This document shows positions 24,924 through 32,675 of a stretch of DNA of 34,606 bases, in pieces (position 1 is the stretch's first letter; every line of letters begins with the position of its first letter). Under the pieces are notes generated by a model. That model was not told the origin of the DNA. It did no database searches and worked only from the letters and a program-made list of their open reading frames with translations. The stretch is from Micromonospora sp. MP36 (GTDB lineage Bacteria; Actinomycetota; Actinomycetes; Mycobacteriales; Micromonosporaceae): the NCBI RefSeq assembly GCF_008119785.1, contig NZ_VSFA01000076.1, forward strand, positions 1 through 34,606, written 5' to 3'. Position numbers and translations under genes: made by a program.

Positions 24924-26216
24924 TTATCCGGCGTTCTTCGCCAGCAGCGGGGTCAGACCGTCCTGGATCTCCTTGGCCGCGGCGTTGGCGTCCGCCTGGC
25001 CGAGGATCACCTTGCCGACGGCGTCGCCGACGACCTTGCGCATCTCGGGGGCGGCGACACCGACCGGGCCGACCTCGGTGGAGCCGTTCGCCTGTACGTT
25101 GGCGAGCGCCTTGCTCCACTCCTTCAGCGTCTCGGTGTTCAACGTGTCGGTGTACGCCTTGTCCTGCGCGACCGAGGTCCGCGGCGGAGCGATGCCGTCC
25201 GTGGTCAGCTTGAGCTGGGTGGCCTTGCCGGTCGCCCACTCGATGAACTTCCAGGCCGCGTCCTTGTGCTTCGAGTACGAGGACATCGCGATGCCCCAGT
25301 TCAGGACGGTCGACTTCGAGCCCGCCGAGCCGGCCGGGAAGTCCAGCACGCCGATCTTGCCGACCACCTTCGAGGTCTTCGGGTCGTTGATGCTGCTGAT
25401 CTCGTTGCTGGACTCCAGTTCCATCGCCGCGTTGCCGGCCGCGAAGAGCGCCGAGGACTGGGTGAAGGTGTTGTTGACGACGCCAGGCGGGCCGTAGTCC
25501 TTGGCGAGGGTCACGTACCGGTTGATCACGTCAGCCGCGCCGGGCGTGTCGAAGTTCGGGGTGCCGTCCGGCTTGGTCCACTCCAGGCCCTGCGAGTGCA
25601 GGAACGGGCCGAAGGTGAACGGCAGCGCGGCGGACTGGCCGCGCAGCGCGATCGGGGTGACCTTGCCCCCGGACTTCTGCTTGATCGCGGCGGCGACGGT
25701 GGGCAGTTCGTCGAGGGTCTTCGGCGGCGTGATGCCGTACTGCTTGAACAGGTCCGTCCGGTAGTAGAGGACGACACCCTCGACGTTCACCGGCGCGGCG
25801 ATCATCTTGTCCTGGATCGTCATGCCGGTCTTGACCGCGGCCGGGAAGTCGGCGGCATCGTACGCGTCGGACTTGCTCATGTAGTCGTCGAGCGGAGCGT
25901 AGTAGCCGGCCTTGCTGAACTGCAGGCCCTCGCGCGACGGCAGCGTCATGAAGACATCCATGGAGGAGCTGCGCGACTGCAGGTTCAGCGAGATCTTGTC
26001 GCGCGCCTGCTGCTCGGCGAACGTCTGCACCTTCACCTTGACGCCCGAGGCCTTCTCGAACTCGGGGATCAGCGGCTCGATGGCCTTCTGCCACGGGTGG
26101 TTGGACATGACGACGGAGATCTCGTTGGCGCTGCCGCTCGAGGCGCCGCCGCAGCCGGCGGCGAGCCCACCGACGAGGGCCAGGGCGAACCCGGCGCTCA
26201 AGATCTTGTTTCGCAT
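24924..26216 (-). CDS. ABC transporter sugar-binding lipoprotein (family 1), 430 aa
   Basis: This is the extracellular receptor of the importer. The lipoprotein signal MRNKILSAGFALALVGG ends in the lipobox LAAGC, with the lipidated Cys near residue 22. The mature part has the family-1 solute-binding signature (IPEFEKASGVKVKVQTF) and several Trp residues suited to sugar stacking, including EWTKPDG, LNWGIAMS and WKFIEWATG. The style is that of the binding proteins for polyols, disaccharides or sugar glycosides; the ligand cannot be read directly. The frame is open far upstream, but that part is a shadow inside the kinase gene. The start lies 11 bases after the kinase stop, one of the two operon junctions without an overlap. 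Confidence 0.9.
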   Translation of the reverse strand: MRNKILSAGFALALVGGLAAGCGGASSGSANEISVVMSNHPWQKAIEPLIPEFEKASGVKVKVQTFAEQQARDKISLNLQSRSSSMDVFMTLPSREGLQFSKAGYYAPLDDYMSKSDAYDAADFPAAVKTGMTIQDKMIAAPVNVEGVVLYYRTDLFKQYGITPPKTLDELPTVAAAIKQKSGGKVTPIALRGQSAALPFTFGPFLHSQGLEWTKPDGTPNFDTPGAADVINRYVTLAKDYGPPGVVNNTFTQSSALFAAGNAAMELESSNEISSINDPKTSKVVGKIGVLDFPAGSAGSKSTVLNWGIAMSSYSKHKDAAWKFIEWATGKATQLKLTTDGIAPPRTSVAQDKAYTDTLNTETLKEWSKALANVQANGSTEVGPVGVAAPEMRKVVGDAVGKVILGQADANAAAKEIQDGLTPLLAKNAG

Positions 26217-26227
26217 CCTTATGCCTT

Positions 26228-27337
26228 TCAGTTCTGACCGAGGAGTGGAGCGAGCCAGTCGTGGAAGTCGCCGAGGTCGGCGGGATTGGTACTGCGCCAC
26301 TGCGGCGGTACGGGCCGGGTCCGGCCGGCCACCTCCGCGAGCGGCACCGGGTCGTACACGGTCTCGCCGGCGCTGCGGTGCAGGCCGACCATCAGTCCGG
26401 TGGCCCGGTCGGCCAGCAGCTTCGCCGCGTGCCGCCCTGCCTCCGCCGCCTCCGCCCGGTCGACGTCGCTGGCGAGCGCGCCGCTGCTGCGCTGGACCAT
26501 GCCGAGCACCTCGCCGCGGGCGGCGACACCGAGCTCGGTGCTCACCAGCCCGGCGAGCGCCCTGGAGACGCCGCCGAGGATGATCCGGGTGTGGTTGACG
26601 GCCTCGAACGGATCGTCGGTCAACTCGCTGGCCGCGCCTTCGCTGACGACCACGAACCCCCGTCCGTGGGCCCGCAGGGCATCCTGCACGGCGGTGAGGA
26701 ACGCCGCCCGGTCGAAGGCGAGCTCCGGGATCAGGACCAGGTGCGGCGCGTACGCCGGATCGTCGCGGTGCCAGGTCGCGGCGAGGGCCAGCCAGCCCAC
26801 CGACCGGCCGAGGGTCTCCACGATGCGGACCGGTTCGATGCCGGACATCGCCTCGTGGTCGCGGGCGAGGTCCGGGACGACCTTCGTGAGGTAGCGCGCG
26901 GCGGAGCCGTATCCGGGGCAGTGGTCGATGCCGACCAGGTCGTTGTCCACGGTCTTCGGGATGCCGACGACGCTCAACTCGCGCCCGGTCGTGGCGGCCC
27001 GGTTCGCGAGGGCGTGCAGCAGCGCCATCGTCCCGTTGCCGCCGATCAGCGCCACGCCTTCGACACCGTTGGCGGCCAGGACGTCGAGCGCGGTGTCGAG
27101 GTCCGCTTCGGTGATCGCCCGCCGCCCGGCGCCGAGCCAGGATCCGCCGTGCCGGGCCGCGGCGGCCGGTACGTCGGCGGCGGTGACCGGGGTGAGCCGA
27201 CCCTCGACCAGGCCGTCCGGGCCGCCCCGCAGCGCCAGCACGTCGTGATCCGCCGCCGCTTCGAGGAAGCCGCGGAGGCTGGCGTTGACGACGCTGGTCG
27301 GTGCGCCGGTCTGTCCGATGAGCAGGCGCATCGTCAC
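26228..27337 (-). CDS. PfkA-family sugar phosphate kinase (6-phosphofructokinase-like), 369 aa
   Basis: The protein belongs to the phosphofructokinase PfkA superfamily. It starts RLLIGQTGAPTSVVNASLRG, followed by IGGNGTM (Asn101 where most enzymes have the Mg-binding Asp of GGDG), then GIPKTVDNDL with the catalytic Asp and GRSVGWLALA. The Gly of GGNGT argues for ATP, while Lys of PKTVDND is typical of PPi-dependent and some ATP-dependent long-clade enzymes, so the phosphoryl donor is ambiguous. Its place between an aldehyde dehydrogenase and a sugar importer suggests a dedicated catabolic kinase, not a glycolytic housekeeping one. I chose the GTG at 27337 because it overlaps the preceding stop (GTGA) and GAAGG lies 7 bases upstream; the ATG at 27331 is the alternative. 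Confidence 0.8.
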   Translation of the reverse strand: MTMRLLIGQTGAPTSVVNASLRGFLEAAADHDVLALRGGPDGLVEGRLTPVTAADVPAAAARHGGSWLGAGRRAITEADLDTALDVLAANGVEGVALIGGNGTMALLHALANRAATTGRELSVVGIPKTVDNDLVGIDHCPGYGSAARYLTKVVPDLARDHEAMSGIEPVRIVETLGRSVGWLALAATWHRDDPAYAPHLVLIPELAFDRAAFLTAVQDALRAHGRGFVVVSEGAASELTDDPFEAVNHTRIILGGVSRALAGLVSTELGVAARGEVLGMVQRSSGALASDVDRAEAAEAGRHAAKLLADRATGLMVGLHRSAGETVYDPVPLAEVAGRTRPVPPQWRSTNPADLGDFHDWLAPLLGQN

Positions 27338-28785
27338 ACCTGCGCCTTCGAGCCGATGGACAGGAAGGTCTGGAAGGCCTCCAGGCCGGGGCGGCCCCCC
27401 TCGTACCCGAGCCCCGAGTCCTGCACGCCGCCGAACGGGATCCACGGCGTGTTCGGGGTCCCGGTGTTGATGCCGACGATCCCGGCGGAGAGGCGGTCGG
27501 CGACGGCGTGGGCGCGGTCGAGGTCCGCGCTGCAGACGTAGCCGGCCAGGCCGTACCCGGTGGCATGGTGCAGGGCCAGCGCATCGTCGAGGTCGTCGTA
27601 GACGTGGATCGGCGCGATCGGCCCGAAGATCTCGTCGGTCATCACCCGGCTGTCGACGGGCGCGTCCAGCAGCACGGTCGCCGGGGCGAAGTGGCCCTTC
27701 TCCGGGACGGCACCACTCGTGACCTTCCGCGCGCCCTTGCTCACCGCTTCCTCGACGAGCGAGGCCATCCGGGCCGGGTCCGAGGCCGGAGCGAGGGGAC
27801 CGAGGTCGGTGGCCGGATCCGTGGGGAGGCCGGCGACCATCTTCTCGGTCGCCGCGATGAACGCCTCGGTGAACTCGGCCGCCACCTCGCGGGCCACGAG
27901 GATCTGGTTCGCGGCGATACAGGACTGGCCGTTGTTGCGGTACTTCGCCACCAGCAGCGTCTGCGCGGCTGCCTGCGGATCCGCATCCGGCAGGACGAGG
28001 AAAGGTGCGCAGCCGCCGAGCTCCATCACCGTACGCACGAAGCGCGGCGCCGTGGCCGCCGCGACCAGCCGCCCCACCCGGGTCGACCCGGTGAAGGACA
28101 CGACGCCGACGCTCTGGTCGGCGAGCCACGGGTCGACGACGTCGGCGGGTGTGCCGAGCACGGTCGACAGGACCCCCGCGGGCACGTGCCGTTCGACGAC
28201 GGCAGCCAGCACCATCGAGGACAGCGGCGTCAGTTCGGAGGGCTTGAACAGCACCGGGCAGCCCGCCGCCAGCGCCGGCGCGATCTTGCGAGCCGGAATG
28301 GAGACCGGGAAGTTCCAGGGAGTCAGGACGGCGGCGACACCGACGGGCCGGGTGGTCACCCGGTGCGTGATCCCGGGTACGACCGACAACTGCTCGGTCT
28401 CCTGCCGGTCCAGCAGGTCGGCCATGATCCGGAAGTAGGCGACCGTCAGCCCCAACTCGGCCACCGACTCGGCGAGCCGCTTGCCGCTCTCCCGGGTGAT
28501 CAGCGCGGGCCACTCGGGCTCCGCGGCGAGCGCCTCGACGTCTGCGGCGATGGCCCGCAGTGCCGCCGACCGGACAGCCCGCGGCGTACCCGCCCACCCC
28601 GGCAGGGCCTGCCGCGCGCGACCGAGTGCCGCCGCCGCGTCAGCACCGTTACCCGTGCTGACCTCGGTGAACGGCTCGCCGGTCGACGGGTCGAGCACCG
28701 CGAGCCGCGGTCCGCCCGCCGTCCGGCCGGTCACGCGCACGGCAGTGGCGGCCGAGAGGATGTCGTTGACGATGGGGTCGGTCAC
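27334..28785 (-). CDS. NAD(P)-dependent aldehyde dehydrogenase, succinate-semialdehyde dehydrogenase (GabD)-like, 483 aa
   Basis: The enzyme oxidises an aldehyde to the acid. The family landmarks are all present: TPWNFPVSIPARKIAPALAA, the FTGSTRVG nucleotide loop, the catalytic-base Glu in ELGG, the nucleophile Cys289 in NNGQSCIAANQ, and EIFGPIAPI. The pattern is that of the GabD branch, which includes sulfolactaldehyde dehydrogenases of known sulfosugar pathways as well as succinate-semialdehyde dehydrogenases. Given the YihT-like aldolase nearby, sulfolactaldehyde is a possible substrate; malonate semialdehyde or another short acid aldehyde is the alternative given the DUF2090 protein. The GTG start overlaps the previous stop (GTGA) and the gene's own stop overlaps the kinase start. 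Confidence 0.9.
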   Translation of the reverse strand: MTDPIVNDILSAATAVRVTGRTAGGPRLAVLDPSTGEPFTEVSTGNGADAAAALGRARQALPGWAGTPRAVRSAALRAIAADVEALAAEPEWPALITRESGKRLAESVAELGLTVAYFRIMADLLDRQETEQLSVVPGITHRVTTRPVGVAAVLTPWNFPVSIPARKIAPALAAGCPVLFKPSELTPLSSMVLAAVVERHVPAGVLSTVLGTPADVVDPWLADQSVGVVSFTGSTRVGRLVAAATAPRFVRTVMELGGCAPFLVLPDADPQAAAQTLLVAKYRNNGQSCIAANQILVAREVAAEFTEAFIAATEKMVAGLPTDPATDLGPLAPASDPARMASLVEEAVSKGARKVTSGAVPEKGHFAPATVLLDAPVDSRVMTDEIFGPIAPIHVYDDLDDALALHHATGYGLAGYVCSADLDRAHAVADRLSAGIVGINTGTPNTPWIPFGGVQDSGLGYEGGRPGLEAFQTFLSIGSKAQV

Positions 28786-29948
28786 GGTAGCTGCTCCTCG
28801 TACGCGTCGAGCTGGTCCTGGTCGAGATCGATGCCGAATCCGGGCCCGTCCGGCACGCGGACCGTGCCGTCGGCGGTGAGCAGGCCGTCGGCGGCCTGCC
28901 GCAGCGGGTTGGAGCGGATGTCCCACTCGATGAGCCGGGTCGCCGACGAGATCGCGCCGGCCTGGACGGTCGCGGCGGTGGCGACCGCGCCGTTGTAGAG
29001 GTGCGGGTTGACCGTCCGCCCGGCCGCAGCCGCGGCCGACAACACGTCCAGGTACTCGGTGACGCCGCCGACCTTGCCGAGGTCGGGCTGCAGGATCTCG
29101 ACGGCCTCCAGGTACGGCGTGAACGCCGCGGCGCCGTAGAGGTTCTCCCCGGTCGCCAGCGGCATCCCGGTGCGGCGGCCCAGCTCGGCCAGCTCCGAGG
29201 GGCGGTCGCCGGCCAGCGGCTCCTCGACCCACGCGACGCCGAGATCGGCCAGCGCGCGAACCATCTCCAGCGCCTCGGTCAGCCGCCACGCCTGGTTGGC
29301 GTCGGCGAAGATCTGCACCTGGTCGCCGAGGATCCGCCGGGCGGTCCCGACGTTGGCGAGGTCCGTGTCCGCGCCGAAGCCGACCTTGACCTTGACGGCG
29401 GTGAGCCCGAGCGCGGCGCAGCGGTGGGCGACCTCGGCGACCCCGGTGGGTCCGAGGCTGGAGCCGTACACCGGCAGCTCCGTGCGTGGGCTCGCGCTGA
29501 GCAGCCGGGCCAGGCTGGTGCCGGCGTGCCGGGCGGCGAGGTCCCACAGCGCCATGTCGACGCCGCTGATCGCCTGGTGAACCGGGCCGGGTGCACCCCA
29601 CTGGCGGCCCAGCGGGGCCAGCTCCGCGAGCAGGGCGCGCTGGGCGGTGGCCGGGTCGGGAAAGCTGCGGTCCTTCATCAGCGGCGCGACGCCGTCGTGG
29701 ATCGTGGCGATCCGCTCGCGCCATGCCCAGGACGGGTAGTTCGCCCAGCTCTCGCCGACGCCGACCGAACCGTCGGCCAGCTCGACCTCGATCAGGATCA
29801 TCACGCGGTGGTTCAGCGGCGCGAACGACATGGCGATCGGCTCGGTGGGGCGCGCCCGGAAGACCCGGCACCGCACGTCCACCACCTTGGCATCCGGCAA
29901 CGTGACCACGCGGGTCCCCGTGGCTGAGGGTGCGGCCTTGAGGTCCAT
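28782..29948 (-). CDS. Enolase-superfamily enzyme, mandelate racemase/muconate lactonizing type (probable sugar-acid dehydratase), 388 aa
   Basis: This is the first gene of the operon. The N-terminal capping domain (about residues 20-145) includes the PSWAWRERIA stretch. The barrel follows with the general base pair in VKVKVGF, metal ligands in FADANQAW, WVEEPLAG and ATGEN, and a mandelate-racemase-type Asp-His pair in ILQPDLGKVGG and NPHLYNG. All catalytic positions look intact. The presence of Lys-x-Lys plus His-Asp fits the mandelate racemase subgroup, which contains many sugar-acid dehydratases and some cycloisomerases. The substrate cannot be named. GAGAAGG lies upstream of the ATG, and a promoter-like sequence precedes that. 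Confidence 0.85.
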   Translation of the reverse strand: MDLKAAPSATGTRVVTLPDAKVVDVRCRVFRARPTEPIAMSFAPLNHRVMILIEVELADGSVGVGESWANYPSWAWRERIATIHDGVAPLMKDRSFPDPATAQRALLAELAPLGRQWGAPGPVHQAISGVDMALWDLAARHAGTSLARLLSASPRTELPVYGSSLGPTGVAEVAHRCAALGLTAVKVKVGFGADTDLANVGTARRILGDQVQIFADANQAWRLTEALEMVRALADLGVAWVEEPLAGDRPSELAELGRRTGMPLATGENLYGAAAFTPYLEAVEILQPDLGKVGGVTEYLDVLSAAAAAGRTVNPHLYNGAVATAATVQAGAISSATRLIEWDIRSNPLRQAADGLLTADGTVRVPDGPGFGIDLDQDQLDAYEEQLP

Positions 29949-29973
29949 GTGCCTTCTCTCACGTCGACGCTAT

Positions 29974-30011
29974 CTGCATGCAGTGTTGAACGCATGTCAC
30001 CGAGACGTCAA
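29974..30011 (-). promoter_or_regulatory. Candidate promoter and operator of the ten-gene operon
   Basis: Reading the minus strand, TTGACG (complement of 30006-30011) is followed after 17 bases by CAACAC (complement of 29983-29988), a plausible -35/-10 pair. The -10 touches a perfect 10-bp palindrome, CTGCATGCAG (29974-29983), which lies where a repressor would block transcription. A GntR/FCD protein encoded in the same operon is the obvious candidate ligand. The rest of the intergenic stretch 29949-30174 shows nothing else I can support. Confidence 0.45.
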
Positions 30012-30174
30012 GAGCACGAAACAAAGAAAAGGTGGAGAGTTGGTATCCGGCGAAAGGGGCTAATGCCTCACCGAGGCGCTTCGTTCCGCGGTCTCCCGCG
30101 CCCCGTGACCGCGCGGAAGGATTTCGCCGCTACTGCAGGCGGGTGCACCTCGCGTCGGGCGCGGTTCGCCGGGC

Positions 30175-30957
30175 TCAGGCGGTCAGGACGCGGGTGCCGG
30201 TGCGGCGTGCGGCGGTGGCTACCGCAGCGGGCAGCGGACCGTCCACGACCAGGGTGTCGATCCGGTCGAAGCCGCACACCTGAACCGGGGCGGAGGCTGT
30301 CAGCTTGCTCGCGTCGGCGAGCAGCACGACCTCGTCGGCGATGTCCATGAGGGCGTGCTTGGCGCTCAGCTCGACCTCCGAGCGCACGTACGCGCCCCGC
30401 TCGTCGACCGCGCTGGCGCCGAGGAACAGCAGACGCACCCGCATGCGCCGGACGAGATCCAGCGCGGCGAAACCCACCATCGCCTGGTTGTCGTGCAGCA
30501 ACTCGCCGCCGATCCCGATGACCCTTGACCTGGGCCGGGACAGCATGTGGGCCAGCACGGGGACGGAGTGGGTGAGCACGCAGCCGTCGAAGTCCTCGGG
30601 CAGCGCGTGGGCCACCTCGGCCGCGGTCGTGCCGCTGTCGATGCCGATCGTGTCGCCGGGCTGGACCAGGCGGACCGCCGCGGCGCCGATCGCCCGCTTC
30701 GCGCCAGCGTGGCTGAGCGCCCGGGACGCGTACCCGGGGGCCCCGACGCCGCCCGGCGGAAGGCTGACGCCACCATGGACCAGCTGGACCTCGCCGCTCT
30801 CGGCGAGTCGCCGCAGGTCACGGCGGATCGTCATCGGAGAGACGCCGAGCTGGGCGCTGATCTCGGCGACCGAGAGGAAGCCGGCCCGGCGCAGCGCGGC
30901 CATGATGTGCGTCCGCCGCTGCGGGGCGCCGTCGTAGCGCATGGCTTCCACTGACAC
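30175..30957 (-). CDS. DeoR-family transcriptional repressor, 260 aa
   Basis: The N-terminal helix-turn-helix (about residues 12-65) has the classic DeoR signature, with LSVAEISAQLGVSPMTIRRD followed by LRRLAESGEVQLVHGG. The C-terminal sugar-phosphate-sensing domain shows GDTIGIDSGTTAAEVAHAL and the usual HDNQAMVGFAAL and LFLGASAVDERG segments. E. coli YihW (CsqR), the regulator of sulfoquinovose genes, belongs to this family, as do GlpR and AgaR. It is divergent from the YihT-like aldolase gene, with an operator-like inverted repeat between them. The start is uncertain: GTG at 30957 gives 260 residues, while ATG at 30942 would give 255. It probably controls both directions and may also act on the ten-gene operon 226 bp downstream. 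Confidence 0.88.
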   Translation of the reverse strand: MSVEAMRYDGAPQRRTHIMAALRRAGFLSVAEISAQLGVSPMTIRRDLRRLAESGEVQLVHGGVSLPPGGVGAPGYASRALSHAGAKRAIGAAAVRLVQPGDTIGIDSGTTAAEVAHALPEDFDGCVLTHSVPVLAHMLSRPRSRVIGIGGELLHDNQAMVGFAALDLVRRMRVRLLFLGASAVDERGAYVRSEVELSAKHALMDIADEVVLLADASKLTASAPVQVCGFDRIDTLVVDGPLPAAVATAARRTGTRVLTA

Positions 30958-30992
30958 GTCGGTAGTCTAGCCTCTGTTCCTCTGATACCAAC

Positions 30993-31014
30993 GGATGTTA
31001 CTTTTCGAACATCC
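30993..31014. promoter_or_regulatory. Probable DeoR-family operator between divergent genes
   Basis: GGATGTT (30993-30999) and AACATCC (31008-31014) form a perfect inverted repeat with an 8-base spacer. ATGTT...GAACAT half-sites are typical of DeoR-family operators such as those of GlpR. The site is 36 bp upstream of the regulator start and 67 bp upstream of the aldolase start, in an AT-richer patch. Binding by the adjacent DeoR protein is inferred. Confidence 0.65.
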
Positions 31015-31081
31015 TTTGATCTCAGCGCCTCGACGTCGCCGACCTCGACGACGCCCCGGCCGCTCCCTCGCTGGAGGAACC

Positions 31082-31948
31082 GTGACCGTCGACCCCTCGA
31101 TCCTCGCCCGCCCCTCGGGCGGCTACGCCATGCTCGCCGTCGACCAGCGCGAGGCGCTGCGGGCCATGTTCGCCGCACGTCAGCCGGAGCCGGTGACCGA
31201 CGCGCAGCTGACCGCCTTCAAGGTGGACGCGGCACGCGCGCTCAGCCCGTACGCCTCAGCGATCCTCATCGACAAGCAGTTCGGCTGGGACGCGGTGATC
31301 GCCGACAACGCCGTCGACCCGTCCTGCGCGCTGATCGCGGCCGCCGACGCGTTCACCCCGAGCGCCACCGAGTTCGTCGCCGACGTGGTGATCGACCCCG
31401 AGGTCGACCCCGCGACCGTACGGAAGGAGGGCGCGAAGGCCCTCAAGCTGCTCGTGCTCTACCGGCCGGATGAGGCGCCAGAGCCCCGGATCGCCATGGT
31501 CACCGACTTCGTCGCCCGCTGCCGCGAGGCCGGGCTGATCAGCATCATCGAACCGGTGTCCCGTGGACCGCGCGACGGCGGCGCGTACGGCCACGAAGCG
31601 GGAATCCACGCGGCGGCCCGCGAGTTGGGCGCCCTCGGCGCCGACCTCTACAAGTCGGAGGTGCCGACCCACGGCAAGGGCACCCCGGACGAGATCACCG
31701 CCGGGTGCGCCGCGCTGTCGTCCGTCATCAGCAGCCCGTGGGTGGTGCTGTCCTCCGGCGTACCCGCCGAGGTCTTCCCCGAAGCCGTGCGACTCGCCTG
31801 CCGGGCCGGGGCCTCGGGTTTCCTCGCCGGCCGCGCGGTCTGGGCCTCGGTGGTCGGCAGCCCGACCATGGCCGAGGACCTGCGCACGATTTCGGTCGAC
31901 CGGCTGCGGCGCCTCGCCGATGTGGTCGACGACGCCGTGTCGTTCTGA
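31082..31948 (+). CDS. Class I aldolase, YihT (sulfofructose-1-phosphate aldolase)-like, 288 aa
   Basis: The sequence is strikingly close to E. coli YihT as I recall it. Shared stretches are RPSGGYAMLAVDQREALR near the N-terminus, LSPYASA, EGAKALKLLVL, LISIIEPV, GADLYKSEVPTHGKG with the Schiff-base Lys191, SSGV, and AGASGFLAGRAVWASVVG with Arg251 at the position that contacts the substrate anion in this family. Its length (288 against about 292) also fits YihT better than the longer LacD tagatose-bisphosphate aldolases. YihT cleaves 6-deoxy-6-sulfofructose 1-phosphate into dihydroxyacetone phosphate and sulfolactaldehyde. The GTG start follows a perfect GGAGG. It heads a four-gene unit with a TauE exporter. 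The exact substrate is inferred; a tagatose- or fructose-type bisphosphate is the alternative. Confidence 0.82.
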   Translation: MTVDPSILARPSGGYAMLAVDQREALRAMFAARQPEPVTDAQLTAFKVDAARALSPYASAILIDKQFGWDAVIADNAVDPSCALIAAADAFTPSATEFVADVVIDPEVDPATVRKEGAKALKLLVLYRPDEAPEPRIAMVTDFVARCREAGLISIIEPVSRGPRDGGAYGHEAGIHAAARELGALGADLYKSEVPTHGKGTPDEITAGCAALSSVISSPWVVLSSGVPAEVFPEAVRLACRAGASGFLAGRAVWASVVGSPTMAEDLRTISVDRLRRLADVVDDAVSF

Positions 31949-31949
31949 G

Positions 31950-32675
31950 ATGGTGCCCGTCGGCGACGTGCTCGCGGTCGGCGCGGTGGCGCTCGGCGCC
32001 ACCATGCAGAGAGCAACCGGCCTGGGCTTCGCCCTGGTGGCCGCCCCGTTTCTGGTCGTAATCCTCGGCCCCTTCTCGGGCGTGACCCTGGCCAACCTGC
32101 TCTCCGCGGTGATCAACCTGATCGTGCTGTCCGTGACCGCCCGGACGCTGCGCCACCGCCTGGCCGTCCAGATGATCGCCGGGGTGATCCTGGCCCTGCC
32201 ACTGGGAGTCTGGGTGGTCCGGGAGCTGCCGGGCCCGGTCCTGCTCGTCGGCATCGGCATGATCACGGCGGGGTCAGTGGCCTGGGTGGCGATGGGCCAG
32301 AGCATGCCGTTCCTCAGGCAGCGGGGTGGGGCAGTGGCCTCGGGGTTCGCGTCGGGCTTCTGCAACACGACGGCGGGGACGGGCGGACCGCCGCTGGCGG
32401 TCTACGCCGTGAGCACCGACTGGGAGCACCGAAGCTTCGTCCCGACCGTGCAGCTCGTCGGCCTGGTGACGAACGTGCTGTCGCTTGCGGCGAAGGGTCC
32501 TCCGGTCCTGTCGTGGAGACTGCTGCTGGCCTGCGGGGCGGCGATGCTGGCAGGGATCAGTGGCGGGCACTGGCTGGCGCGGTGGTTGCCGGAGACGGCT
32601 ACCCGGCGTTGGGTGCTGGCGCTCGCCCTCATGGGAAGCGTCATCGCGATCGCCAAGGGGCTTTCGGCGTGGTGA
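31950..32675 (+). CDS. TauE/SafE (TSUP) family anion exporter, 241 aa
   Basis: This is an integral membrane protein with about seven or eight hydrophobic segments and the two-fold TSUP pattern. The first half includes QRATGLGFALVAAPFLV and LANLLSAVINLIVL. The second half includes ASGFASGFCNTTAGTGGPPL and VQLVGLVTNVLSL. Members of this family export or import sulfite, sulfoacetate, sulfolactate and other sulfonates or carboxylates. It starts one base after the aldolase stop, so the two are co-translated. A direct link to the aldolase product, such as export of sulfolactate or dihydroxypropanesulfonate, is a reasonable inference. Its GTGA overlap with the next gene continues the operon. Confidence 0.85.
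   Translation: MVPVGDVLAVGAVALGATMQRATGLGFALVAAPFLVVILGPFSGVTLANLLSAVINLIVLSVTARTLRHRLAVQMIAGVILALPLGVWVVRELPGPVLLVGIGMITAGSVAWVAMGQSMPFLRQRGGAVASGFASGFCNTTAGTGGPPLAVYAVSTDWEHRSFVPTVQLVGLVTNVLSLAAKGPPVLSWRLLLACGAAMLAGISGGHWLARWLPETATRRWVLALALMGSVIAIAKGLSAW

Noticed and set aside
24924..27584. Apparent 886-residue fusion ending in the binding protein
   Set aside because: The upstream part is a shadow of the kinase and dehydrogenase genes; a normal lipoprotein signal starts at 26216.
19639..29948. Agar-type 3,6-anhydrogalactose pathway
   Set aside because: An aldehyde dehydrogenase and an enolase-superfamily enzyme fit, but there is no agarase, no KDG-type kinase and no KDPG-type aldolase, and the PfkA and DUF2090 proteins are not explained.
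19639..29948. Standard myo-inositol (iol) operon
   Set aside because: There is no IolB, IolD, IolE or IolG-type gene; only the DUF2090 domain recalls IolC.
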